Assembly: GCF_000757485.1 (NCBI RefSeq)
Contig: NZ_JPYO01000042.1
Coordinates: forward strand, 610,830-674,829
Reading direction: 5' to 3'
Length of the DNA stretch: 64,000 nucleotides
Source of the DNA: Achromobacter sp. RTa
Lineage (GTDB): Bacteria > Pseudomonadota > Gammaproteobacteria > Burkholderiales > Burkholderiaceae_B
The notes under the pieces are model-generated. The model ran no database searches. It saw nothing but the letters and a program-made list of their open reading frames with translations, and was not told where the DNA came from. The first letter of the stretch is position 1. Each line of letters starts with the position of its first letter. Positions 24,597 to 33,531 of the stretch are shown here, one piece after another. Position numbers and translations under genes: made by a program.

Positions 24597-25988
24597 ATGA
24601 GCCGCATCCTTAAAACCGGCCTGCTGCTGGCCCTAGTCTTCGGCGTCGTCTGGCTGGCCGTCATCATCTGGTGGCAGGAGTCGCGCACGCTGCCTACGGG
24701 CACGGACATCGCCCTGTACCTGTTCGCGCTGCCGCTGGCGCTGATCGCCGCCGGCTGGGCCGGCGGCCGGATCATCCGCGCGCGCCGCGAGGCCAAGGCC
24801 GCGCCCGCGCCGGCCGCGCCAGCCGGCGAGGAGGAAGCCGCCCCGGCCGAGGACCTGGCGCGCATGGTCGTGCTGGCCAGCACGGCGCGCGCGGCCCTGG
24901 GCGACGATCCGGCCGCCATCCATGCCGCCCTATCCAAGCACCAGCGCCCCGCGCTGGACGCGTCGCTGAAGAACGCGCAAGGCTTTCCCATCTTCAGCGG
25001 CCGCGCCGAGCACCTGGACACGGTCGCGCTGCGCGAAGCCGCAAGCGCGGAAGCCGGCGGCGACGGCTCGCTGCCCGACGACTGCCTGCGTGCCGCCGCG
25101 CTGCTGTCCGAGGTCGTCGAAACTCTCTCGCAAGAAGCTCGCGCCCGCGTGCTGGACAAGGACGAACCTCGGCGCGACGAAGATTGGCCGCAGCTGCAGC
25201 TGGAGCTCTTGCTGCCGGCCGAATGGCCGCAGCGCGCGCGCATGCATGCCCAGGACCGGGCGCGCGACGCGGCCGTGTGGGTGCCGGGCCGCCTGGATGT
25301 CCGCGTCCACAACGCTCCTGGAGCGCTCGCCAGCGATACGCTGCTGCGCCAGCTGGCGCAGGAACCCTTGAACGAGACGAGCGCCACGCTGCGCCTGGTG
25401 GCCGCGGCGGATTCCTATATCGATGCCGGCCTGGTGCAGGATTGGGATGCGGAAGGCAAGCTGGTCAGCACCGCCAACCCCCAGGGCCGCGTGCCGGGCG
25501 AGGCCGCCGCCGGCCTGCTCCTGGACCTGGCGCTGGGCGTCCCGGACGCCGCCCAGCCGGACGAGCCGCCCGTCAACGCCGTCGCGCTGACCCTGTCGCC
25601 GACCGCGCGCCGCGCCACCGAAGCGGACGCGCGCGGCGCCGCCGGCGAACCGATGCTGGCCGAACTGACGACGCGCCTCCTGGAACAACTGGGGCAGCGC
25701 CCGGACGCCATCCGCGCGGTGGTCAGCGACGCCGACCACCGCGGCAGCCGCCCGCTGGAAACCGCGGGCCTGGCAAGCGCGGTATTCCCCGCGCTGGATC
25801 CGAACCAGGACTGTCTGTCCGTAGGCTCCGCCTGCGGTTACACGGGCGCGGCGTCGCACCTGCTGACGTTGGCGATCGCCGGCGAAACCTGCGCGCAAAC
25901 GGACGCGCCAGTGCTCGCCGTCATGACCCAGGACCCCGCGTTGCGGACGCTGGCGCTGGTGTCCCGCCCCATCCGCCCCTCTGCCTGA
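24597..25988 (+). CDS. T6SS-linked membrane protein with thiolase-like C-terminal region
   Basis: The product is 463 residues. Two membrane segments lie at about residues 5-25 and 38-57, followed by a long cytoplasmic or periplasmic body. The C-terminal third (VNAVALTLSP, RAVVSDADHRGSRPLETAG, VGSACGYTGAASHLLTLAIA, VLAVMTQDPALRTLALV) reads like the second half of a beta-ketoacyl synthase/thiolase fold, but I do not see the usual catalytic Cys-His-His set. It lies between tagX and tssM with a gap of 24 bases to tssM, so it belongs to the membrane-complex operon. The fold similarity is my own pattern reading, and the function is unknown. Confidence 0.75.
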   Translation: MSRILKTGLLLALVFGVVWLAVIIWWQESRTLPTGTDIALYLFALPLALIAAGWAGGRIIRARREAKAAPAPAAPAGEEEAAPAEDLARMVVLASTARAALGDDPAAIHAALSKHQRPALDASLKNAQGFPIFSGRAEHLDTVALREAASAEAGGDGSLPDDCLRAAALLSEVVETLSQEARARVLDKDEPRRDEDWPQLQLELLLPAEWPQRARMHAQDRARDAAVWVPGRLDVRVHNAPGALASDTLLRQLAQEPLNETSATLRLVAAADSYIDAGLVQDWDAEGKLVSTANPQGRVPGEAAAGLLLDLALGVPDAAQPDEPPVNAVALTLSPTARRATEADARGAAGEPMLAELTTRLLEQLGQRPDAIRAVVSDADHRGSRPLETAGLASAVFPALDPNQDCLSVGSACGYTGAASHLLTLAIAGETCAQTDAPVLAVMTQDPALRTLALVSRPIRPSA

Positions 25989-26012
25989 ACCACAAGAAAA
26001 CCGTAAAAAACC

Positions 26013-29000
26013 ATGCGTAGCCCCTCAGGTTTCTTTTCCAGCATATCCAGCGCGATGAGCGAAGGCCGACATTGGACGTCGCGCGTGCTGGCCAATCCGC
26101 GCACCTTCATGGTGATTGGCGTGATCGCCTTGCTGGTGTTCCTATTCCTGTTCGCCGGCACCGTGGAAATCGGCCTGGCCTGGGCGGGCATCGCCTTCGG
26201 CGTGTGCCTGCTGCTGTGGCTATGCGTCTACCTGTGGCGCCGGCGGCGCACGCGGCGCGCCAACAAGAACCTGGGCGACATGCTGGAACAGCAGGTGCAG
26301 ACGGGCGCCGCCGCCAACCGCAACGACGTGGAGGCGTTGCGCTCGCGCCTGACCCAGGCGGTGCGCACCATCAAGACCTCGAAGATCGGGCAGGCCTCCG
26401 GCAACGAAGCGCTGTACGAGCTGCCCTGGTACATCGTGATCGGCAATCCGGCGGCGGGCAAGAGCAGCGCGGTCATCAATTCCGGCCTGCAGTTCCCCTT
26501 CGCCGATAAGAATGGCGCGGCGGTGCGCGGAGTCGGCGGCACGCGCAACTGCGACTGGTTCTTCACCACGGAAGGCATCCTGCTGGACACGGCCGGACGC
26601 TACTCGGTGCACGAGGAAGACCGCAACGAATGGATGGGCTTCCTGGATCTGCTCAAGCGCCATCGCCCCAAGGCGCCCATCAACGGCATCATCGTGGCCG
26701 CCAGCATCGAGGAACTGACGGGCGCGGGCCCCGAATTCGCGATCAACCTGGCCAAGAACCTGCGCCAGCGCGTGCAGGAACTGACCGACCGGCTTGAAGT
26801 GTTCGCGCCGGTCTACATCATCTTCACCAAGGCCGACCTGATCTCCGGCTTCAGCGAGTTCTTCTCCGACAGCGACCAGCGCGAACGCGACCGCGTGTGG
26901 GGCGCCACCCTGCCCTACGGCGCGGAAGAAAACCGCGACGTGCTGGCGCAGTTCGATGAGCGCTTCGACGAACTGTACGAAGGCCTGAAGGAAATGGGCA
27001 CTGCGCAGATATCGCTGCGCGCCAACCGCGAGCTGCCTCCCGGCCTCCTGACCTTCCCGCTGGAGTTCGCCGGCATCAAGCCCGCGCTGCGCACGTTCCT
27101 GTCCACGCTTTTCGAGACCAATCCCTTCCAGTACAAGCCGATGTTCCGCGGCTTCTACTTCACCAGCGCCCTGCAGGAAGGCGTATCGCAAAGCTCGTCC
27201 ACCGAACGCCTGGCCGAACGCTTCGACCTGCGCCCCGCGCGGCGCGCGCTGTCGCGCAACGTGTCCTCGCACAACGGCTTCTTCCTGCGCGACCTGTTTT
27301 CCAGCGTGATCTTCGCCGACAAGAAACTGGTGCGCCAGCATGCCAGCCCGGCCAAGACCCGCATGCGCTATCTGACCTTCTTCGGCCTGGTGCTGGCGCT
27401 GGGCCTGGTGCTGGGCGGCTGGAGCTGGTCGTACCTGGGCAACCGCCAATTGGCGCAGAATGTGCAGGCCGACCTGGACAAGGTGGTGCGCCTGCAAAGC
27501 GAGCGCACCGATCTGCAAAGCCGCCTGGAAGCGATGGAGATCCTGCAGGACCGCATCGAGCAGCTGGACCGCTACTCGTCCAGCCGGCCGTGGTCGCTGG
27601 GCCTGGGGCTGTACCAGGGCGACGTGCTGAAAGACCGTCTGCTGGCCGAGTACTACAACGGCGTGCGCCAGTTCATGCTGGCGCCCGTGAAGACCAGCCT
27701 GGAGGATTTCCTGGCGAAGGTGGACACTTCGGCCGCCGCCGCCACGGGAGGCGCGCCGCAGCCGGCGCCGCAGCAAGCCCGCGCCGCGCACGCCGCGGGC
27801 GGCGACACGCTGTTCCAGGACGCCTCGCCCACCAACGCCGACGACGCCTACAACGCGCTCAAGACGTATCTGATGATGGCCAATCACCAGCACGTCGACC
27901 CCACTCACCTGTCCGACCAGATCACCCGCTTCTGGCGCGGCTGGCTGGAAACCAACCGCGGCGCGATGCCGCGCGACCAGCTGATCCGCAGCGCCGAGCG
28001 CCTGATCTCGTTCTACGTCAGCCGCGCGCCGGATGCCGGCTGGCCGCAGATCGACACCAACCTGGCCCTGGTCGAGAAAACCCGGGGCAGCCTGCGGGCG
28101 GTGATGCAGGGCATGCCGGCCCGCGAGCGCGCCTACGCCACGCTCAAGGCCCGCGCCGCCACTCGCTTCCAGACCATGACGGTGGCGCGCATCGTCGGCG
28201 AGAACGACGCCGGCGTGGTGGCAGGCAGCTACGCCATCCCGGGCACCTTCACCCGCGAGGCCTGGGAGCAGTACGTCCAGCCCGCCATCAGCGAGGCCGC
28301 CAAGAAGGAAGTCCAGACCAGCGACTGGGTGCTGGGCGTGAACGCCCGCGACGACCTGACGCTGGAGGGCAGCCCGGAGCAGATCCAGAAGAGCCTGGCG
28401 ACGATGTACAAGACGGAGTACGCCGAGGAATGGCAGAAGTTCCTGCGCGGCGTCACGATCAAGCCGTTCTCCAGCTTCGAGCAGTCGGTCGGCGCGATGA
28501 ACCGCCTGGGCGATCCGCAGACTTCGCCCATCGCGAAGCTCATCAACACCACGTACGAGCAGACGTCCTGGGACAACCCCTCGCTGATCAACGCCGGGCT
28601 GCAGCAGGCGCAAAGCGGCGTGGTCGGCTGGTTCAAGCGCGTGATCCTGCGCCAGACGCCGCCGTCGCCCACCGCGCCGGCCACCGCCGCCAACGGCGAA
28701 GCGATACCCATGGGCCCGGTCGGCCGCGAGTTTTCCGACGTGGCGCGCCTGGTCGTCACGCGCGACAACCAGTCGCTGCTGGGCAACTACATGGGCGCCC
28801 TCTCGAAGATCCGCACCCGCTTCAACCTGCTGAACAACCAGGGCGATCCGGGCCCCGGCGCGCTTACGCTGATGCGGCAGACGCTGGAAGGCAAGGATTC
28901 CGAGCTGGCCGAGGCGCTGAAGCTGGTGGACGAACAGATGCTGGCCGGCATGAGCGCGACGCAGCGCGAAACGCTGCGCCCGCTGCTGGTGCGTCCGCTG

Positions 29001-29816
29001 ATCCAGGCGTACTCCGTGACCATGCAGCCCGCCGAAGCCGAGCTCAACAAGGTCTGGAACGCGCAGGTCTACCAGCCGTTCAACCAGACCCTGGCCGAGA
29101 AGTATCCGTTCGCCAGCCGCGCCAGCGTGGAGGCCAGCAGCGACGAGATCGGCCAGGTCTTCGGCCCGCAAGGCAGCATCGCGCGCTACGTCAACGAGAC
29201 GCTGGGCCCGCTGACCGTGCGCCGCGGCGACATCCTGACAGCGCGCACCTGGGGCGACATGGGCGTGAGCCTGCAGCCGACCTTCACGGCCAATTTCGCG
29301 CAATGGGTGGCGCCACTGTCCGGCGGCGCCGCGGGCGCCGGCGCAGCCAGCCAGCCACAGACGCTGTTCCAGATCCAGCCCAAGCCCGCCGGCGGCGTGA
29401 CCGAATACACCATCGAAATCGACGGCCAGCAGCTGCGCTACCGCAACACCCCGCCGCAATGGGTCAATTTCGTCTGGCCCAACGCGCAGGGCGCGCCGGG
29501 CGCGCGCATCACCGCCACCACCTTCGACGGCAGCGTGGTCGAGATCGTCAACGAGCCCGGCCGCTTCGGCCTGGAGCGCCTGATCTCCACCGCCCAGCGC
29601 ACGGCGAATCCGGACGGCAGCTTCAACATGAGCTGGGGCAAATCCAATGTGACGGTGCCGGTGAAGCTGCGCATCATCAGCAACGCCCAGGCGCCCGGCG
29701 CCGGCGGCAGCGAGCCCGGCGGCAGTCAGGGCTTGCGCAACCTGCGCCTGCCCTCCTCCGTGGTCGGCTCCTCCCCTGAATCCTCCGCCCAGACGCAATC
29801 CGGAGCGCCGAAATGA
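26013..29816 (+). CDS. tssM: T6SS inner-membrane protein TssM (IcmF family)
   Basis: TssM is the large inner-membrane protein of the TssJLM complex; its periplasmic part binds TssJ. The product is 1267 residues, normal length. Two membrane segments lie at about residues 30-75 and a third at about 452-474. The cytoplasmic domain between them has a Walker A motif GNPAAGKS (144-151) and the LLDTAGRY segment, so nucleotide binding is likely. The C-terminal periplasmic region ends in the beta-rich family domain (YRNTPPQWVNFVWP) and a polar tail. Its stop overlaps the tagF start by four bases. Confidence 0.96.
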   Translation: MRSPSGFFSSISSAMSEGRHWTSRVLANPRTFMVIGVIALLVFLFLFAGTVEIGLAWAGIAFGVCLLLWLCVYLWRRRRTRRANKNLGDMLEQQVQTGAAANRNDVEALRSRLTQAVRTIKTSKIGQASGNEALYELPWYIVIGNPAAGKSSAVINSGLQFPFADKNGAAVRGVGGTRNCDWFFTTEGILLDTAGRYSVHEEDRNEWMGFLDLLKRHRPKAPINGIIVAASIEELTGAGPEFAINLAKNLRQRVQELTDRLEVFAPVYIIFTKADLISGFSEFFSDSDQRERDRVWGATLPYGAEENRDVLAQFDERFDELYEGLKEMGTAQISLRANRELPPGLLTFPLEFAGIKPALRTFLSTLFETNPFQYKPMFRGFYFTSALQEGVSQSSSTERLAERFDLRPARRALSRNVSSHNGFFLRDLFSSVIFADKKLVRQHASPAKTRMRYLTFFGLVLALGLVLGGWSWSYLGNRQLAQNVQADLDKVVRLQSERTDLQSRLEAMEILQDRIEQLDRYSSSRPWSLGLGLYQGDVLKDRLLAEYYNGVRQFMLAPVKTSLEDFLAKVDTSAAAATGGAPQPAPQQARAAHAAGGDTLFQDASPTNADDAYNALKTYLMMANHQHVDPTHLSDQITRFWRGWLETNRGAMPRDQLIRSAERLISFYVSRAPDAGWPQIDTNLALVEKTRGSLRAVMQGMPARERAYATLKARAATRFQTMTVARIVGENDAGVVAGSYAIPGTFTREAWEQYVQPAISEAAKKEVQTSDWVLGVNARDDLTLEGSPEQIQKSLATMYKTEYAEEWQKFLRGVTIKPFSSFEQSVGAMNRLGDPQTSPIAKLINTTYEQTSWDNPSLINAGLQQAQSGVVGWFKRVILRQTPPSPTAPATAANGEAIPMGPVGREFSDVARLVVTRDNQSLLGNYMGALSKIRTRFNLLNNQGDPGPGALTLMRQTLEGKDSELAEALKLVDEQMLAGMSATQRETLRPLLVRPLIQAYSVTMQPAEAELNKVWNAQVYQPFNQTLAEKYPFASRASVEASSDEIGQVFGPQGSIARYVNETLGPLTVRRGDILTARTWGDMGVSLQPTFTANFAQWVAPLSGGAAGAGAASQPQTLFQIQPKPAGGVTEYTIEIDGQQLRYRNTPPQWVNFVWPNAQGAPGARITATTFDGSVVEIVNEPGRFGLERLISTAQRTANPDGSFNMSWGKSNVTVPVKLRIISNAQAPGAGGSEPGGSQGLRNLRLPSSVVGSSPESSAQTQSGAPK

Positions 29817-30796
29817 GCAACACGCAGTCCCCCCTGTTCCGCACGGCCTACTTCGGCAAGATTCCCAGCCGCGGCGATTTCGTGAAGAACACGTCGCATC
29901 CGCAGCTCATGGCCACGCTGGACGCCTGGGTCGCCGACACCATGGAGATCCTGGCCCAGGAACCGCACTGGAAGGCGCTCTACGACGAAGCCGAGCCGAT
30001 GCCCTTCGCCATCCTGGGATCGCGCGGCAAGCTGGCCATCGCGGGGCACCTGCAGCCCAGCCAGGACCAGTCCGGCCGGCGCTTCCCGTTCCTGTCCGCC
30101 ACCTCCCTGGAAGTGCAGCGCCCGCTGGAATTCATCGCGCGCAGCCCCATGGCCTTCAGCCGGCTCTGGAACCGCATGGGCGCCGCAGCGGCCATGCTGG
30201 CGACCGACAGCGACCCGGCCGCGGCCCTGCAGACCCTGAACGAACTGGAGGGCGAGATCCGCACCGCCGCCGACGACGGCTTCGACGCCTTCGTGGACCT
30301 GCAGACCGTGGAGCGCCTGGAAGCGATGCTGCGCGGCAACGGCCATGCGGCAAGCGTGCACGACATCATCCTGGCGCTGGGCATCCTGCTGGAGCCCGTG
30401 ATGTCCAGCGGCTCATCGCAGTTGGACAAGGGGCTGTCGCTGCCGCTGCCCGACGATCCCCTCTACATCAATCTGGTGGCGGCCTACTGGATGGCGCTGA
30501 TCGCCCCGTTCCTGTCGCGGGCGGACTTCGAGATCACGATTTTCATCGGCCGCATCGGCGGCAAGCACCGGTTGGCGGTGGGGTTCCGCGGCGCCTCGCC
30601 GCAAACCCTGGCCAGCCTGCTTTCCACGCCCCAGGTCTACGCCGAACAGCACATCGTGCTGGAAGACGCGCCCTGGGTGCGCAACCACGTATCGGCCAGC
30701 CACGGGCTGGCCAAGCTTTCCAGCTATCTGGACCAACCGCGGCTGTCCCTGCGCATCGCGCTGGACACGTTCCGCGAAGTCTTCACCGGAGCCTGA
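29813..30796 (+). CDS. tagF: T6SS regulator TagF
   Basis: TagF (ImpM) is a post-translational repressor of T6SS assembly in systems where it has been studied. The N-terminus FRTAYFGKIPSRGDFVKN is the family signature, followed by a DAWVADTM helix and AGHLQPSQDQSGRRFPF. The product is 327 residues; classical TagF proteins are nearer 220, so about 100 residues at the C-terminus (after the IRTAADDGFDAFVDLQ region) are extra. No threonine kinase/phosphatase pair (PpkA/PppA) is seen in the window. The start overlaps the tssM stop by four bases (ATGA). Confidence 0.92.
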   Translation: MSNTQSPLFRTAYFGKIPSRGDFVKNTSHPQLMATLDAWVADTMEILAQEPHWKALYDEAEPMPFAILGSRGKLAIAGHLQPSQDQSGRRFPFLSATSLEVQRPLEFIARSPMAFSRLWNRMGAAAAMLATDSDPAAALQTLNELEGEIRTAADDGFDAFVDLQTVERLEAMLRGNGHAASVHDIILALGILLEPVMSSGSSQLDKGLSLPLPDDPLYINLVAAYWMALIAPFLSRADFEITIFIGRIGGKHRLAVGFRGASPQTLASLLSTPQVYAEQHIVLEDAPWVRNHVSASHGLAKLSSYLDQPRLSLRIALDTFREVFTGA

Positions 30797-30798
30797 CC

Positions 30799-31593
30799 AT
30801 GCGCGTCTCTCTCCTGATCATGGCGGCGCTGTATTCCTGCGTCGCGGCGGCGCAGGACGGCGCCACCGTCGTTCCCGCCAACGTCATCCCCCAGCCGGGC
30901 CAGGTCGTGGCCAGCGGCGCCGTGCCCGACGAGGCCACCAAGGCCGATGTGCTGACGCGGCTGCAACAGGTGTATGGCGTGGGCAATGTCATCGACCGCA
31001 TCGACGTGGGCGGCGTGGTGGCGCCTCCGAACTGGTCCGAGCACGTGGGCAAGCTGATCGGCCAGCCTCTGAAGCAGATCAACCGCGGCCAGCTGGAAAT
31101 CGACGGCACCCAGATCCGCCTGCGCGGCGAAGTGCAGAACGAGGCGTCGCGCCAGCAGATCGCCAGCAACTTCGCGACCTCGCTCAACCCCACCTACAAG
31201 ATCGTCAACGGGCTGCGCGTATCGGCCGGCAAGGATGAACAGGGGCTGCTGGACAACCTCCTGGCCAACCGCGTGGTCGAGTTCGAAACCGGCAGCACCA
31301 CGTTGACCGCTCGCGGGCGCGAGCTGCTGGACAAGGTGGCCGACGTGGTGCCCAAGCTGCACAGCGACAAGGTGCAGATCATTGGCCATACCGACAGCTC
31401 CGGCAGCCGCAGCACCAACCTGGCGCTGAGCCAGGCGCGCGCGGACGCGGTCAGGGCCTACCTGGTGGACAAGGGCCTGCCGCCCGGGCGCTTCGAAACG
31501 CTGGGCGCGGGGCCGGACCAGCCGGTGGCCACCAACGCCACCGCGGAAGGCCGCGCCAAGAACCGCCGCATCGAATTCCGGGCCAGCCGCTAG
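30799..31593 (+). CDS. BON-OmpA protein, likely peptidoglycan anchor for the T6SS
   Basis: The product is 264 residues with a signal peptide (cleavage near AAA|QDG). Residues about 40-140 resemble a BON-type phospholipid-binding domain (LTRLQQVYGVGNVIDRIDVG, IRLRGEVQNEASRQQIASNF). Residues 150-264 are an OmpA C-terminal domain with IIGHTDSSGSRSTNLALSQARADAVRAYLV and the closing NRRIEF, which binds peptidoglycan. It follows tagF by two bases and converges with tssA. Because TssL here lacks a peptidoglycan-binding domain, this TagL-like protein may do the anchoring in trans. That link is inferred. Confidence 0.88.
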   Translation: MRVSLLIMAALYSCVAAAQDGATVVPANVIPQPGQVVASGAVPDEATKADVLTRLQQVYGVGNVIDRIDVGGVVAPPNWSEHVGKLIGQPLKQINRGQLEIDGTQIRLRGEVQNEASRQQIASNFATSLNPTYKIVNGLRVSAGKDEQGLLDNLLANRVVEFETGSTTLTARGRELLDKVADVVPKLHSDKVQIIGHTDSSGSRSTNLALSQARADAVRAYLVDKGLPPGRFETLGAGPDQPVATNATAEGRAKNRRIEFRASR

Positions 31594-31599
31594 GAATCG

Positions 31600-32700
31600 T
31601 CAGCCGTTGCTGTCCGGCTGCTTCTGCACGCCCAGCAGCTCTTCCAGTCCGGAAAGCGTCTCGTCGTTCTTGAGGACGGTGCGCAGCCACAGGTGCAGCG
31701 ACATCTCGCCCCAGCTGGCGGCCTTGTCGGCCAGATAGGCGACAGGGCTGTGGGGCTCGGTGCGGCGGAAGAACTCCGCCACTTCGCGCAGCTGCGCCAG
31801 CGCCTGGTCGCGCGTCTGGAGCGGGCCGCGCGCGGGCGCGGGCGCCGCGGGCGTGTGATCGGCAGGGGTCAAGGTGGGCTCCAGGCGAGTGGCGGGCTGC
31901 GCGGGCGCGGCGGCGGGCGGCGGCGTCATGTCCGCCCGCACCAGCAGGCCGGCCTCGCGCGCGAAGCGATGCGTCAGTTCGGTCACGTCCTTCAAGGCTT
32001 CGCGCACGGGGGAAAACGCCGGGCCGTCATCGCCCAGGCGTTCGGCCAGGGTCAGCTCCAGCACGTCCAGCGCGCCGAAGCAGCTCTGCAGATTGCCTTC
32101 GAGTTCCGAGTAAAAGGCCGGCGGCGTATCGCGGCGGGCGGCGTCGAACTGCTCCAGCGTCAGCTTGCCGCGCGTAAGCTCGGCCGCGTTCTGGGGCGTG
32201 CGCTTGACTGCGTTGGCCAGCTGCGACGCGCCTTCCCACAGCGCCGCGCCGAAACGCCCGCCCTCGGACTGCGTCAACGGCAATTCGCGGACCAGTTGCT
32301 GCGATCTCGACAGCAGCCACGCCAGATTGCCCACGCGCTGCTGCACGTCGCCTTCCTCGGGCACGGGGTGCAGGCCGTCCCAATAGCGGCGGCACAAGCC
32401 GTCCAGCAGCAGAAATCCATCGCGCAGGCCCGCGAACCCGCGAGTCTTGGCCCAGGCTTCGGCCAGCCAGGCGGCTACGCGCACGTCCTTGCTGCGCTCG
32501 CGCAGCACGCCCGTGCAGATGCTGATCACTTGCGGCCAATCGGCTTCTTTGATGTCGATGACCCAGTCGCCCTGGTCCAGGTGCGGATCGTCGTGGCGGC
32601 GGGCTTCGCGGATGGCGTCGAACTCGGCCGAGAACACCATGTCGGCGCCGCATGGCGCTTCGCCCGGGATGGGCTGCAGCAGTGTGTCGATATCGCTCAT
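31600..32700 (-). CDS. tssA: T6SS assembly protein TssA (ImpA)
   Basis: TssA primes and caps tail assembly in the cytoplasm. The product is 366 residues from ATG 32700; the longer open frame upstream (to 32829) lacks family features. The ImpA N-terminal domain is clear: LLQPIPGEAPCGADMVFSAEFDAIREARR, DWPQVISICTGVLRERSKDVRVAAWLAEA and FLLLDGLCRRYWDGLHP. A Pro/Ala-rich linker (about 265-300) separates it from a short C-terminal helical segment (REVAEFFRRTEPHSPVAYLADKAASWGEMSL). It is transcribed alone toward the BON-OmpA gene, with 6 bases between the stops. Confidence 0.94.
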   Translation of the reverse strand: MSDIDTLLQPIPGEAPCGADMVFSAEFDAIREARRHDDPHLDQGDWVIDIKEADWPQVISICTGVLRERSKDVRVAAWLAEAWAKTRGFAGLRDGFLLLDGLCRRYWDGLHPVPEEGDVQQRVGNLAWLLSRSQQLVRELPLTQSEGGRFGAALWEGASQLANAVKRTPQNAAELTRGKLTLEQFDAARRDTPPAFYSELEGNLQSCFGALDVLELTLAERLGDDGPAFSPVREALKDVTELTHRFAREAGLLVRADMTPPPAAAPAQPATRLEPTLTPADHTPAAPAPARGPLQTRDQALAQLREVAEFFRRTEPHSPVAYLADKAASWGEMSLHLWLRTVLKNDETLSGLEELLGVQKQPDSNG

Positions 32701-32788
32701 ATTGGTCTTGTTGGATGTCTGGATGGGCCCGCCGCGCTGCGCGCGGGGCGCCGGGAGAAGGCCCGATCTTCCCATATCTGTAACGGCG

Positions 32789-32817
32789 TTGCGTTTGAAG
32801 ATGACACGTCCTATTAC
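32789..32817 (+). promoter_or_regulatory. Candidate sigma-70 promoter for the PDG-repeat/PAAR genes
   Basis: TTGCGT (32789-32794) and TATTAC (32812-32817) are spaced by 17 bases and lie about 55 bases before the ATG at 32872. Both hexamers depart from consensus, so this is a moderate candidate. It is in the 171-base gap divergent from tssA. Confidence 0.35.
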
Positions 32818-32871
32818 AAAGCGCATCACGCAGGCTGGATATCATGCGATTTCACCGGATCAGGAATCACC

Positions 32872-33123
32872 ATGAACAAGTCATTCCACATGCTGCCCGA
32901 CGGCCGCTTCATCAACGGCAAGCCGCGCCGCTGCCCCGACGGCACCTATGTCGGCGACGGCGGCCCCATCACGCGGGCGCCCGACGGCACCTACGTGGCC
33001 GGCAAACCGCAGCGCGCGCCGGATGGCCGCTATCTGGGCGGCGACGGCCCGGTCCGCATGGCGCCCGACGGAACCTTCGTCATCGGCGTGCCCCGCCAGG
33101 CGCCGGACGGCACCTATCTGTAA
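32872..33123 (+). CDS. Small PDG-repeat protein beside PAAR
   Basis: The 83-residue product is almost wholly repetitive. After an eight-residue lead, units of 13 and 15 residues alternate, each starting PDG[T/R][Y/F][V/L/I], so the protein is about two and a half copies of a 28-residue double unit (13-residue forms contain GKP, 15-residue forms GDGP). No signal peptide or membrane segment is present. I know no family for it. A 36-base gap to the PAAR gene and the same strand suggest one transcript. Regular aromatic spacing suggests a small beta-solenoid-like or hairpin-stack fold; that, and any spike-tip role, is inference. Confidence 0.82.
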   Translation: MNKSFHMLPDGRFINGKPRRCPDGTYVGDGGPITRAPDGTYVAGKPQRAPDGRYLGGDGPVRMAPDGTFVIGVPRQAPDGTYL

Positions 33124-33159
33124 GCACATATAACAAACCTAACAAAGCAACGAGCAGCC

Positions 33160-33429
33160 ATGGCGCAGCTATCGGTGATACGCAAAGGCGATCGCACGTC
33201 CCACGGCGGCGTGGTCGTCACGGACGACGAAACCGTCATTATTTTCGGCCAGCCCATGGCCCGGCTGGGCGATCGCGTCACCTGCCCCAAGTGCGGCGGC
33301 ACCCACACCATCGTGGAAGGCACGGCGGGCGTCAGCTCGGACCGGCGGACGGCGCTGGAAGGCATGAAGACATCCTGCGGGGCCACGCTGATCGCCAGCC
33401 AGCAGTTCTATCGCCTGGAGCACGGCTAG
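33160..33429 (+). CDS. PAAR-domain spike-tip protein
   Basis: PAAR proteins cap the VgrG trimer with a sharp zinc-binding cone. The product is 89 residues, the size of a stand-alone PAAR domain without cargo. The start SVIRKGDRTSHGGVV, then GQPMARLGDRVTCPKCGGTHTIVEG and the late TSCGATLIASQQ follow the family pattern, with His and Cys residues that could bind metal. It follows the PDG-repeat gene by 36 bases. Either VgrG in this locus could be its partner. Confidence 0.9.
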   Translation: MAQLSVIRKGDRTSHGGVVVTDDETVIIFGQPMARLGDRVTCPKCGGTHTIVEGTAGVSSDRRTALEGMKTSCGATLIASQQFYRLEHG

Positions 33430-33531
33430 GGGCCGGCGACCGGCGCCGCGGCACACCCCGAGGCGTAAAATGGCAGGCACCACAAGCTGCACGCTACGCG
33501 CCTGCCGTAGGGGCTCGCGCAGGAGACCATC

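Noticed and set aside
26220..29798. Very long open frame antisense to tssM (over 1,100 codons)
   Set aside because: It is the mirror of a GC-rich gene with strong third-position bias; its translation is Arg/Gly/Ala/His-rich without any domain, while the opposite strand encodes a full TssM.
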